Assembly (NCBI RefSeq): GCF_019303475.1
Contig: NZ_JABLSI010000022.1
Coordinates: forward strand, 1-64,000
From: Streptomyces sp. JJ38
GTDB lineage: Bacteria > Actinomycetota > Actinomycetes > Streptomycetales > Streptomycetaceae
DNA: 64,000 bases
Reading direction: 5' to 3'
The notes under the pieces are model-generated. The model worked only from the letters and a program-made list of their open reading frames with translations, was not told the origin of the DNA and did not search any database. Every line of letters starts with the position of its first letter. The stretch's first letter is position 1. The translations under genes were made by a program, and so were the position numbers. This document shows, piece after piece, positions 1 through 7,235 of the stretch.

Positions 1-191
1 CCCGGCTGAACCTGCTGCGCATCACCGCCCCGGCCAGGCTCGCACAGGCCGGAGCGGACCTGGACGCCGCGCCCGCCGTGCTGGCCGCAGCCCGGGGTGC
101 CGTCGCCGACGGCAACCTCGGATACGGTCTGCTCATCGCGGAGAAGCCGACCCGGCCGCCCGCCCGGCGCCCACTACCGGGACGTACGTAA
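1..191 (+). CDS. C-terminal fragment, possible SAM-dependent methyltransferase
   Basis: The gene enters from the left edge and is read in the frame beginning at base 3, ending in TAA at 189-191. The 62 visible residues contain an Ala-rich helix-like stretch, then GYGLLIAEKP and an Arg/Pro-rich tail. The closing beta-strand followed by a short tail resembles the end of class I SAM-dependent methyltransferases, but no SAM motif is visible because the N-terminal part is missing. The assignment is an inference from a tail only. A clear gap with a good ribosome binding site separates it from the next gene. Confidence 0.4.
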   Translation, partial: RLNLLRITAPARLAQAGADLDAAPAVLAAARGAVADGNLGYGLLIAEKPTRPPARRPLPGRT

Positions 192-272
192 GCACCCTCA
201 CATACCGGGACAAGCAGGCCCGCCTAGCGTCGTAAGTGAAGGCATGACAACCGGCAACTAGGGGGCTTCACC

Positions 273-755
273 ATGACCACCACCGTGCGCCTTTCCCCGC
301 GCGTCGCCGTCCTGCCCGTGCACGCCGTCTACGGCGCAGCGGCCGGGCTGGTGGGCGGCGTGGGGATGGGCATCTGGATGTCGGTGTCCCGTCCGATGGC
401 GGACACCGCGATGATCACCATGGTCGCGGGCCTGCTCGGCTCCACCAACGCCCTCGTCGGCTGGCTTATCCACCTAGGCATCGCCCTGTTCGCCGGAATC
501 GGGTTCGGCGTCGTGCTGGGCCAGTTCGCCCAGCGGATGGCGCCTGCGGTCGTCCTCGGGTTGGCCTACGGCGCCCTGTGGTGGGTGCTGGGCGCGCTGT
601 GGATCATGCCCGCCAACATGGGCATGCCCGTCTTCGACTGGAACGACGTCTCCGCGTCCAGCCTCGGCGCTCACCTCGTGTTCGGGCTGCTCGCCGGGGT
701 GACCTACGCTGCCGTCGCCCGCAGGACGGGCGGAACCGACGCCGTCGGCCGATGA
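273..755 (+). CDS. Small four-helix membrane protein, function unknown
   Basis: The 160-residue product has a short basic N-terminus and four hydrophobic segments at about residues 15-38, 46-80, 88-112 and 128-148. Gly/Met-rich pairs (GGVGMGIWM) and a WWVLGALWIMP motif occur in or near them. I see no enzyme motif. The pattern resembles uncharacterised actinobacterial and archaeal membrane proteins of the DUF6789 kind, a family memory rather than a search result. The ATG at 273 follows a GGGGG-type ribosome binding site. It sits upstream of a Crp-like regulator on the same strand, about 180 bases apart, so co-transcription is possible. Confidence 0.75.
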   Translation: MTTTVRLSPRVAVLPVHAVYGAAAGLVGGVGMGIWMSVSRPMADTAMITMVAGLLGSTNALVGWLIHLGIALFAGIGFGVVLGQFAQRMAPAVVLGLAYGALWWVLGALWIMPANMGMPVFDWNDVSASSLGAHLVFGLLAGVTYAAVARRTGGTDAVGR

Positions 756-829
756 CGCCGAAGGCGAGGCCGGGGAATGGACTCCCACCGGGAGGCCCCG
801 AGCCACGCGGCGGCACCACGCACGGCGTT

Positions 830-861
830 CCGGTGCCCTACTGTCTGACTGACGGCACCGG
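830..861 (+). promoter_or_regulatory. 8-bp perfect inverted repeat upstream of the Crp-like gene
   Basis: CCGGTGCC at 830-837 is matched by GGCACCGG at 854-861 with a 16-base spacer. It lies 74 bases before the start of the Crp/Fnr-type regulator. It could be an autoregulatory operator or a leader hairpin; the sequence does not distinguish these. Confidence 0.35.
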
Positions 862-934
862 GGCGCTTGCCGTCCCCGCCTGGGGCGTCGCACCCCCGCC
901 CTGGGCCCCCGGGCGACGCGAGGAGACCCACCAC

Positions 935-1660
935 ATGTTCGAGGACCACGACGGCGGGACCGACGAGCGTGAGCGCACCTGGTGCGTCTCCGAGGTCGAC
1001 ATCTTCCGCGACCTGGACGACGCGGAGATGGCGGCCATCGCCGCCGCGGCGCCCATGAAGACCTACAGCGCTGGCGAGATCCTCCACTCCCCGCAGCAGC
1101 CGAGCGAGATCCTCTTCATCCTCAAGCGCGGCCGGGTCCGCATTTTCCGCGTCTCCGCCGAGGGCCGGGCCCTCACCTGCGCCATCATCAGCCCCGGCAC
1201 AATCTTCGGGGAGATGGCGCTGCTCGGCCAGCACATGTACGACAACTTCGCCGAGGCCCTCGACGACGTCGCCGTCTGTGTCATGAGCCGCGCCGACGTC
1301 CACACGTTCCTGCTTTCCGACGCCCGCATCGCCGCGCGGATCACCGAGATCCTCGGCCGACGCCTGGCCGACCTGGAACAACGCCTGTCCGACTCCGTGT
1401 TCAAGTCCGTCCCCCAGCGGATCGCCACGACGCTGACCACCCTCGCCACGCGCAATGACAGCGCTGCGGGGAGACTGCGACCCGGCGCCCGCCAACCGCA
1501 GATCGCGCTCACCCACGAGCAGCTCGCCGCACTGGCCGGCACCTCGCGGGAGACGTGCACCAAGGTCCTGCGCGAGTTCGCCGACCGCGGCATGCTCCGC
1601 CTTGCCCGGGGTCGTATCACCGTTCTGGATCCGGCCCGCCTGCACGACGAGGCCGGATAG
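935..1660 (+). CDS. Crp/Fnr-family transcriptional regulator
   Basis: The product is 241 residues, a normal Crp length. Residues about 20-130 form the cyclic-nucleotide-binding-like beta-roll, with GEILHSP, LFILKRGRVRI and FGEMALLG. Residues about 150-230 carry a Crp-type winged helix ending in an HTH (LAALAGTSRETCTKVLREF). After GEMALLG the sequence reads QHMYDNFAEAL, so the Arg-Ser that holds the cyclic-nucleotide phosphate in E. coli Crp is missing. The ligand is therefore probably not cAMP (inference). I chose ATG 935 because AGGAG lies 9 bases upstream; the frame stays open further upstream. It is a plausible controller of the CHRD and DUF4331 genes downstream. Confidence 0.9.
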   Translation: MFEDHDGGTDERERTWCVSEVDIFRDLDDAEMAAIAAAAPMKTYSAGEILHSPQQPSEILFILKRGRVRIFRVSAEGRALTCAIISPGTIFGEMALLGQHMYDNFAEALDDVAVCVMSRADVHTFLLSDARIAARITEILGRRLADLEQRLSDSVFKSVPQRIATTLTTLATRNDSAAGRLRPGARQPQIALTHEQLAALAGTSRETCTKVLREFADRGMLRLARGRITVLDPARLHDEAG

Positions 1661-1710
1661 CCGGTCAACCGGTGGCCGGGGCTCCGGCGGTGTCGGCAGA
1701 GTCGTCAGAC

Positions 1711-1732
1711 GTGTGCAATCCGGATCCCACAC
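1711..1732 (+). promoter_or_regulatory. GTGTG-N12-CACAC inverted repeat upstream of first CHRD gene
   Basis: GTGTG at 1711-1715 and CACAC at 1728-1732 form a 22-bp dyad centred near GGATCC. It lies 118 bases before the first CHRD gene and 50 bases after the Crp-like gene. A GTGT-N14-ACAC dyad of the same 22-bp length occurs 128 bases upstream of the second CHRD gene (4849-4870). Crp/Fnr proteins usually bind 16-22 bp dyads with outer GTG/CAC-type half-sites, so this is a candidate operator. Confidence 0.35.
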
Positions 1733-1849
1733 GGCGACGAAGGGAGGGTGACAGCCGCCCATGGATGTGGACGTTCGCAGCGCCGCATCCGGCGGAACCG
1801 AGCCCACGGGGTCTGCTTCGGGCCCGTGGTCACCGGAAGGGAAGCCACT

Positions 1850-2641
1850 GTGATATCCCGGAACGTCACCCGGATCGCCGCATTCGCCGCGCTCCCCGCA
1901 GCCCTCGTTCTCGGAGCGTCCGTGCCCGCGTCGGCGGCCGAGGACCAGGCGTACCAGATCGACCTGGAGACCCTGAACGACTCGGGCGCCAGCGGGACCG
2001 CGCTGGTCAGCCTGGAGGGCACGGAGCTGACCGTGAAGATCCGGGCCAACGGCCTGGTGCCGAACGCGCCGCACGCCCAGCACATCCACGGTTCCACGCA
2101 GGGCCGGGACTTCCACTGCCCCGAGCCCGACGCTGACCAGGACGGGGACGGCATCGTCAGCACGGCCGAGGGCGTGCCCGACTACGGCGACGTCAACATC
2201 TCGCTGACGACCGAGGGCGACACCTCCAAGGAGAGCGGCCTCGCGGTCGACCGCTTCCCGAAGGCGGACCAGGACGGCAACCTCTCCTACGAGCGGACCA
2301 TCACCGTCTCGCAGGATGTCGCGGACCACTTCAGGGACCTGCACCTCGTGCAGCACGGCATCGACGTGAACGGCAACGGGAAGTACGACGGCGAGGCGGG
2401 AAAGAGCTCGCTGGACGAGAAGCTGCCGCTTGAGGCCACCGCCCCGGCCAACTGCGGCATGGTGAAGGGCGCTTCCATCGGTGAGATGCCCGAGGGCGGC
2501 GTGGAGACTGGCACCGGACCGGGCGCTGACGCCGGCCGGAACGGCTCGGAGACGGTGCTGGCCATGGGCGGCGCCGGCCTGCTGGCCGCAGCCGCTGCCA
2601 CGGCCGTCGCCGTGCGGAACCGGCGCGGCGAGCGCGCGTGA
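1850..2641 (+). CDS. CHRD-domain exported protein with EF-hand-like loop
   Basis: The GTG at 1850 follows GGAAGG and gives a 263-residue protein with a clean Sec signal peptide (hydrophobic core, then PASAAED). An upstream in-frame start would bury the signal, so I rejected it. The CHRD-type domain carries PHAQHIHG (His75, His78, His80). A canonical 12-residue EF-hand loop follows at about 96-107 (D-x-D-x-D-G...E), and DVNGNGKYD lies near 178. The C-terminus is a transmembrane helix with a basic tail (RNRRGERA), the shape of a surface anchor, but no LPxTG-like motif precedes it. Its stop overlaps the start of a class F sortase, implying translational coupling. Function is unknown; metal or calcium binding is inferred from the loops and histidines. 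Confidence 0.85.
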   Translation: MISRNVTRIAAFAALPAALVLGASVPASAAEDQAYQIDLETLNDSGASGTALVSLEGTELTVKIRANGLVPNAPHAQHIHGSTQGRDFHCPEPDADQDGDGIVSTAEGVPDYGDVNISLTTEGDTSKESGLAVDRFPKADQDGNLSYERTITVSQDVADHFRDLHLVQHGIDVNGNGKYDGEAGKSSLDEKLPLEATAPANCGMVKGASIGEMPEGGVETGTGPGADAGRNGSETVLAMGGAGLLAAAAATAVAVRNRRGERA

Positions 2642-3321
2642 CCCGCGGCCCCTCCCGGTGGCCACGGTCCGGCCGACGGACTGGGCTGGCGGCCGCTGGG
2701 GTCCTCGCGGCGGTCTCCGTGGCCCTGGTGGTCACGGGGCTGCCGCGCGGCATGGACGAGCCGCAGGGGATGCCCGCTCCGCCGGGTACGGCTCAGGCTG
2801 AGCGTGCGCCGGAGGGCCCCGGCACCGGTACTCGGGAACGTGGCTCGAAGACGGTGACCATGCAGCGTTCCGTGCCCACCACCGTCTCGGTGCCCTCGCT
2901 CGGACTGTCCTCCCCGCTGGAGAAGCTCGGGAGAGACTCGTCCGGGGCGATGCGAACTCCGCGGGACACCGACCTGGCCGGCTGGTACGAGCCCGGTCCC
3001 GCGCCCGGTGAGCAGGGACCGGCCGTGATCGCGGGGCACGTCACGTGGGACGGGGAGCCCTCCGTCTTCTTCCGTCTGGGCGAACTGCGTGCGGGCGACG
3101 GCGTTCTCGTGGAGCGGGCGGACGGCAGCACGGCCGAGTTCACCGTGACACGCGTTGAGCAGTATCCCAAGGACGCGTTTCCCACGGTCGAGGTCTACCG
3201 CAACCTCGATCACGCGGGCCTGCGCCTGATCACCTGCGGTGGCGCCTACTCCCGGGAGGACAGCCGGTACGCGGACAACGTCGTCGTCTACGCCGAGCTC
3301 ACGGGGTCAGGCGGGCCCTGA
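2638..3321 (+). CDS. Class F sortase
   Basis: This is a membrane-anchored cysteine transpeptidase of 227 residues. One N-terminal transmembrane helix (about 15-35) is followed by a Pro/Gly-rich linker and the sortase barrel. The catalytic residues are visible: His134 in IAGHVTW, Cys200 in LITCGG and Arg210 in SRYADN. The GTG start overlaps the stop of the CHRD gene (GTGA), so the two are translated as a pair. The expected role is processing or anchoring of the preceding surface protein, yet that partner has no canonical sorting signal. The 3' end overlaps the convergent second sortase by 23 bases. Confidence 0.92.
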   Translation: MTRGPSRWPRSGRRTGLAAAGVLAAVSVALVVTGLPRGMDEPQGMPAPPGTAQAERAPEGPGTGTRERGSKTVTMQRSVPTTVSVPSLGLSSPLEKLGRDSSGAMRTPRDTDLAGWYEPGPAPGEQGPAVIAGHVTWDGEPSVFFRLGELRAGDGVLVERADGSTAEFTVTRVEQYPKDAFPTVEVYRNLDHAGLRLITCGGAYSREDSRYADNVVVYAELTGSGGP

Positions 3322-3925
3322 CGACGAGGTTGGCCCGGTAGGTGCGGCGTTCGGGATCCCAGTCGGCGCAGGTGATGAGCGTCAGTCGCGGCTCGGTGGT
3401 GGGTCCGTAGACCGCCTCGGAGGGAAAATCCTCACGGCTGTGGACGGCGGTGTCGGTGACGGTGAACTCGGCCGCGGGGCCGCGCTCACGGTCGACCAGG
3501 ACGCGGTCCCCCGGACGCAGGGCGCCCAGGCCGTAGAAGGCGGCTGGGCCACTTTCTGAATCCACGTGCCCGACGACGACCGCGTTCCCGTTCTGGCCCG
3601 GGGTTGGCGTGTGGGTGAACCAGCCGGCGTGGTCGGCGTCGCCCGGGAGAGCGATGGAACCGTCGACGTCCAGACCGACCGGTTCCGTCTCCACCTCCAG
3701 GCCGACGGCGGGCACGCGGACGCGGTGGGGCTGTGCCCGTGCAAGGGCTCGTGTTGAGGAGGCCGGCGGCGCGGCGCGCGGTGCGGTGGCCGCCGGAGTC
3801 GGCGGGAGCCGGGACGAACCGGCGGTGGGGAGCCCGGAGACGACGAGGGCAACTCCGATGGCGGTGCAGGCGGTGGCCGCCGCGGTGCAGGCACCGCGGC
3901 GGCCACCGAGCCGGATTCGGGGCAC
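3299..3925 (-). CDS. Second class F sortase
   Basis: The product is 208 residues. It has an N-terminal transmembrane helix (about 14-35), an Ala/Pro linker and a sortase domain. Catalytic residues are His120 (VVVGHVDSE), Cys186 (LITCADW) and Arg197 (TYRANLVV). It starts with GTG 15 bases after the second CHRD gene, so the two form a unit. It differs clearly from the first sortase in linker and active-site surroundings (TCADWDPE instead of TCGGAYSRE), which argues against a very recent duplication. Together the two CHRD-sortase units make a mirror image around 3310. Confidence 0.92.
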   Translation of the reverse strand: MPRIRLGGRRGACTAAATACTAIGVALVVSGLPTAGSSRLPPTPAATAPRAAPPASSTRALARAQPHRVRVPAVGLEVETEPVGLDVDGSIALPGDADHAGWFTHTPTPGQNGNAVVVGHVDSESGPAAFYGLGALRPGDRVLVDRERGPAAEFTVTDTAVHSREDFPSEAVYGPTTEPRLTLITCADWDPERRTYRANLVVRARLTP

Positions 3926-3940
3926 AACCCGGCTCTCGTC

Positions 3941-4720
3941 TCAGCTGACTCGGCCGGTGCGGCGGCGCAGGTAGAGCGCGCCTCCGGCGGCTGCCAGTAG
4001 ACCGGCACCGCCGGCGACAGCCAGCGTGTTGCCGCCGCCGGTCCCCTGGCTACCGCCGAGACCGCCCTTGACCGGCCCCTTGGCGGCCTTCATGAGCGGA
4101 CCGCAGAGGGCGGGGTTGGTGGCCTCGGCCGGAAGCTTGGGGTCGAGCTCTGAGGGCCCGAGGACGTTGTCGTACTTACCGTTGCCGTTGACGTCGGTGC
4201 CGTGCACGACCACGACGGCGGTGCCGTCACGCAGGCTCTTGGCGGCCTCCGCGCTGACGTCGATGGTGCGGTGGTAGTCGACCTTCGGCCCGACGGGGAA
4301 GCGGTCGACGGCCAGGGCCGAATCGGGGCTGGTGTCGCCCGTGGTGGTGAGCGAGGTCCCGATGCCGCCGTAGAAGGGCGCACCGTCGGTGGTGAAGATG
4401 GACTTCATCCCGTTGACTGTGCGGGCCGCCGAGGCGGGCGGGCACTGGCCCTTCGCCGCGATGTGGAAGTGCTGTGCGTGCGGGGCCTTGGCCAGCAGAC
4501 CGTGTGCGGTGACGCTGACGGTCGCCTTGTGACCCTTGAGCTTGACCGTGGCGGTGCCCGAGCCCTTGACCTTGCTGAAGGGCACCGGCTCCAGATGGGC
4601 CTGCAGGTGCACCGTGTCGTGCTTGCCCCCGCCGTCCGCGGAGGCGGACGGTGCCAGGGCGATGCCGGGTGCGACCACGGCCACGGTGGCCATGGCGACA
4701 GCAGTAGTGCGGTTCATCAT
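3941..4720 (-). CDS. Second CHRD-domain exported protein
   Basis: The ATG at 4720 follows GGAAAGAG and yields a 259-residue protein with a signal peptide (ALAPSASADGG). A second ATG lies immediately after it at 4717. It shares with the first CHRD protein the HAQHFHI histidine motif, SLTTTGDTSPDSALAVDRFP, DVNGNGKYD, LPAEATNPALCG and a C-terminal membrane helix with a basic tail (LYLRRRTGRVS). The EF-hand loop of the first copy is absent; the corresponding stretch is a shorter PPASAARTVNG. No LPxTG-like sorting motif is seen. It forms a unit with the second class F sortase. Function is unknown. Confidence 0.85.
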   Translation of the reverse strand: MMNRTTAVAMATVAVVAPGIALAPSASADGGGKHDTVHLQAHLEPVPFSKVKGSGTATVKLKGHKATVSVTAHGLLAKAPHAQHFHIAAKGQCPPASAARTVNGMKSIFTTDGAPFYGGIGTSLTTTGDTSPDSALAVDRFPVGPKVDYHRTIDVSAEAAKSLRDGTAVVVVHGTDVNGNGKYDNVLGPSELDPKLPAEATNPALCGPLMKAAKGPVKGGLGGSQGTGGGNTLAVAGGAGLLAAAGGALYLRRRTGRVS

Positions 4721-4848
4721 GTCTCTTTCCGCCGAGGGGAATCCGACGCGCGACGGCGAGGGGCTCAAAGGCGCGTCGCGGGGGGTCTGCACGCCGTGGT
4801 GTCTCGATCGTCAGCCTGTGCCCGCCCTTCCTCCGCTGCCACTCCAGC

Positions 4849-4870
4849 GTGTCCTCCGGAGCCGCCACAC
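4849..4870 (-). promoter_or_regulatory. GTGT-N14-ACAC inverted repeat upstream of second CHRD gene
   Basis: GTGT at 4849-4852 and ACAC at 4867-4870 form a 22-bp dyad 128 bases upstream of the second CHRD start. Read on the minus strand it begins GTGTG, like the element at 1711-1732, and both contain TCCGGA in the middle. The equivalent placement before both CHRD genes suggests one shared regulator. Confidence 0.35.
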
Positions 4871-5294
4871 ACTCCCGTCGCGCATGCGGAAGGACATCTC
4901 AACTGCCTTGCCTTTTAACGTCGTTCCAGCCTGCGAAGGCCATGTCTCGGGGATCAGTTCTGCGCCTTCCAAGCTCATCGACCAGTCGAGTGACCACCCC
5001 GTACCCGGAGACGACCACGGCGCTCACGTCGCGAGTCGGCCGCGGCGTCCGAAGCCCCGCCGTAGCGGACGATGTCTTGCGTCTGCCGCTCACTCCGCAC
5101 TGGGCGTCGGCGCTGTGGGCCACTGCCTGTTCGGAGCAACGGAAGGTACTCATTCCGAGTGATCCTGCTCCCTCCTTATGTGTCGTTCACGTCCCTGGTC
5201 ACCTGGGCATTCCGTGGTTTCCAGCGTCTTGGTGCGCCGGGACACCCCGTAGCGGTGATCCCCGCTGTCGGGTGTCCGGTGATGGTTTGCTGCG

Positions 5295-5309
5295 GTCACG
5301 CGCGGTGAC
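5295..5309 (+). promoter_or_regulatory. GTCAC-N5-GTGAC dyad upstream of DUF4331 gene
   Basis: GTCAC at 5295-5299 and GTGAC at 5305-5309 flank GCGCG. The same half-sites (GTCAC-N4-GTGAC) form the core of the long palindrome at 7130-7155 upstream of the TPR gene. Two related dyads in front of consecutive genes of one locus suggest a common regulator. Confidence 0.35.
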
Positions 5310-5501
5310 GAGGCCGCGCGCGGCGCCCGAGCTTTCGAGCGGTGCCGAGTTGCCCCGGGCGAGCCGCCTGTGCGCCGACGAATCGGCGCCTGCCCGCATC
5401 GGCCGGAGCTCTCACCCCGTCGCTGACATCGGCGTACCGGGGCAGGGACCTCCGCCGACAGGCGGCTTCCTGCCTGCCCGGCGCCGGGAGAGTAGGTTCG
5501 T

Positions 5502-7109
5502 TTGACCAGGCACACCCGCCGTGCCGACCGAGGCAGGCTGTTCAGCCGGTCCCTAGCCGGACTCGGCGCCACCACCCTCGCGGCGTCCGTCGCCGTGGCC
5601 GGGCTGGCCCCGGGCGTCAGCTCGGCGTCCAGCCACCGTGAGGCACCGCTGATCGCCGGCGATCCGCGCGCGGACAACACCGACCTGTACGCCTTCACCA
5701 GCCCGGACCGGCCGGACACGGTGACCTTCGTGGCGAACTGGATTCCCTTCGAAGAGCCCGACGGCGGCCCGAACTTCTACCAGTTCGCGGACGATGCCCG
5801 CTACAACATCAAGATCGACAGCGACGGCGACGGCCGGGCCGACCTCACCTACTCCTGGAAGTTCCGCACCCACGTCCGGGACGCCGAGGGCCAGTTCCTC
5901 TACAACACCGGACCGGTGACGTCGCTCGACGACCCTGACCTGAACATCCGGCAGACGTACTCGCTCACCGTCACCGACCGCTGGGGCCAGCGGCACAAGC
6001 TGCTGCGTGACGCGCCTGTGGCGCCGTCCCGCGTCGGCAACGCCTCGATGCCCGACTACGCGGCGCTGCGCGACGAGGCCGTGGTGGAGGCCGGGCGCGG
6101 CACGCGCAGCTTCGCCGGTCAGACCGAGGACCCGTTCTTCGCCGACCTGCGGGTCTTCGACCTCCTTTACGGTGGCGACCTCAGCAAGCGGGGCAAGGAC
6201 ACCTTCGCCGGGTACAACGTCAACACCATCGCCCTCCAGGTCCCCAAGAAGGCCCTCGCGCTGCACCACAGCCCGAAGCGCAACCCGGTCATCGGCGTGT
6301 GGAGCACCACCGACCGCAAGGGCGCGGACGTGACCGGCAAGGGCGCCGGACACGACCGGTGGCGGCAGGTCTCCCGCCTGGGCAATCCCCTGGTCAATGA
6401 GGTCGTCGTACCGCTGAAGTTCAAGGACGCGTTCAACACGCTGGAGCCGTTCCAGGACCGCACGGTCCAGCCGGTCGTGGACAAGGTCCTCGACCCGATC
6501 CTGCCCAAGCTCGTCGAGCAGGTCTACGGCATCCCCGCGCCGCCCGCGCCGCGCAGAGACCTGTTCGAGATCTTCCTCACCGGGATCTGTGAGGAGTGCG
6601 GGCCGATCAAGGCCGATCTCAACTCGCACCGCCTCAACCGCGACGCCCGCCCAGAGACCATCGTTCCGGCCGAGGAACTACGCCTGAACATGAGCGTTCC
6701 GGTGACCGAGCAGCCCCAGCGGCTCGCCGTCCTCGCCGGTGACCTGGGCGGTTGGCCGAACGGCCGTCGGCTGACCGACGACGTCGTCGACATCGCGCTG
6801 CAGGCCGCCGAAGGCGCCGCGCAGACCGGTGAGCTGGTGGACGCTTTGGCCGAGGGTGACAAGGTCGACGCCAACGACGTGACGTTCGGCGCCCGGTTCC
6901 CGTACGTGGCGCTGCCGCACCAGGGCTCCACCCCGGACGGCCGCGCGGCCAAGACCTCGGCTACGGCCTCCGAATCCGCCGTGAAGCGGGCCGTGGCCCC
7001 GGCCGTATCGACGGGCCTGGCCACGGCGGGCATCGGGCTGCTGGGCTTCGGCGGCCTGCGCATGTGGCGCGAGCGTGACCGCTCGCGGCGCCATCGCCAC
7101 GGCCACTGA
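5502..7109 (+). CDS. DUF4331 exported protein with C-terminal membrane anchor
   Basis: The 535-residue product starts at TTG 5502 after GGGAG. It has an Arg-rich leader and a signal peptide ending near SSASSHREAPL. SHREAPLIAGDPRADNTDLYAF is the hallmark opening of DUF4331 proteins, here split for length: SHREAPLIAGDPRA, then DNTDLYAF. A calcium-type loop D-S-D-G-D-G lies at 106-111. Further hallmark stretches are FADDARYNI, VNTIALQVPK and GNPLVNEVV. A transmembrane helix (about 500-520) and a basic His-rich tail (RSRRHRHGH) end the protein. DUF4331 has no assigned function to my knowledge. The TPR and NicO transporter genes follow on the same strand, suggesting a metal-linked envelope role. 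Confidence 0.9.
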   Translation: MTRHTRRADRGRLFSRSLAGLGATTLAASVAVAGLAPGVSSASSHREAPLIAGDPRADNTDLYAFTSPDRPDTVTFVANWIPFEEPDGGPNFYQFADDARYNIKIDSDGDGRADLTYSWKFRTHVRDAEGQFLYNTGPVTSLDDPDLNIRQTYSLTVTDRWGQRHKLLRDAPVAPSRVGNASMPDYAALRDEAVVEAGRGTRSFAGQTEDPFFADLRVFDLLYGGDLSKRGKDTFAGYNVNTIALQVPKKALALHHSPKRNPVIGVWSTTDRKGADVTGKGAGHDRWRQVSRLGNPLVNEVVVPLKFKDAFNTLEPFQDRTVQPVVDKVLDPILPKLVEQVYGIPAPPAPRRDLFEIFLTGICEECGPIKADLNSHRLNRDARPETIVPAEELRLNMSVPVTEQPQRLAVLAGDLGGWPNGRRLTDDVVDIALQAAEGAAQTGELVDALAEGDKVDANDVTFGARFPYVALPHQGSTPDGRAAKTSATASESAVKRAVAPAVSTGLATAGIGLLGFGGLRMWRERDRSRRHRHGH

Positions 7110-7129
7110 TCCCGGCCACAGCGACGGAC

Positions 7130-7155
7130 CGGCCGGTCACCGCGGTGACCGGCCG
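7130..7155 (+). promoter_or_regulatory. 26-bp perfect palindrome between DUF4331 and TPR genes
   Basis: Bases 7130-7142 are the exact reverse complement of 7143-7155, with no loop. The core is GTCACCGCGGTGAC. It begins 21 bases after the DUF4331 stop and lies 80 bases before the TPR start. No T-run follows. The absence of a loop fits a protein-binding site at least as well as a terminator. Confidence 0.55.
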
Positions 7156-7235
7156 ACGTCCGCCCCTTCGAACAGCCGCCTCCGGTTCGAGGCGCAATCT
7201 CCGCCCCAGCCCGCTACCCGGAAGAGAGACCGCCC

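Larger units (their letters stand above)
4721..5501 (+). other. 780-base gene-free divergent region with several hairpins
   Basis: I find no convincing gene between the second CHRD gene and the DUF4331 gene; the short open frames lack codon bias and ribosome binding sites. Several stem-loops are visible. At 5133-5171, GGAGCA/TGCTCC encloses CGGAA/TTCCG. At 5240-5277, GGACACCC/GGGTGTCC stacks on AGCGG/CCGCT; the two are joined by G-U wobbles in the + strand RNA and a single C-C mismatch. At 5295-5309 there is GTCAC-N5-GTGAC, and at 5372-5389 GCGCCGA/TCGGCGC with a CGAA loop. This looks like a structured leader or multi-operator region for the DUF4331 operon. Confidence 0.45.

Noticed and set aside
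704-2665. Long minus-strand open frame (653 codons) opposite the Crp and CHRD genes
   Set aside because: Composition is typical of the antisense frame of high-GC genes, it has no domain or ribosome binding site, and it covers well-supported genes on the other strand.
5105-5160. GGGCCACTGCC followed by GGAAGG, resembling parts of a cobalamin riboswitch upstream of a Ni/Co-type transporter locus
   Set aside because: The conserved B12-box surroundings and the peripheral helices of that riboswitch class are not recognisable, and the spacing is wrong. Treated as coincidence.
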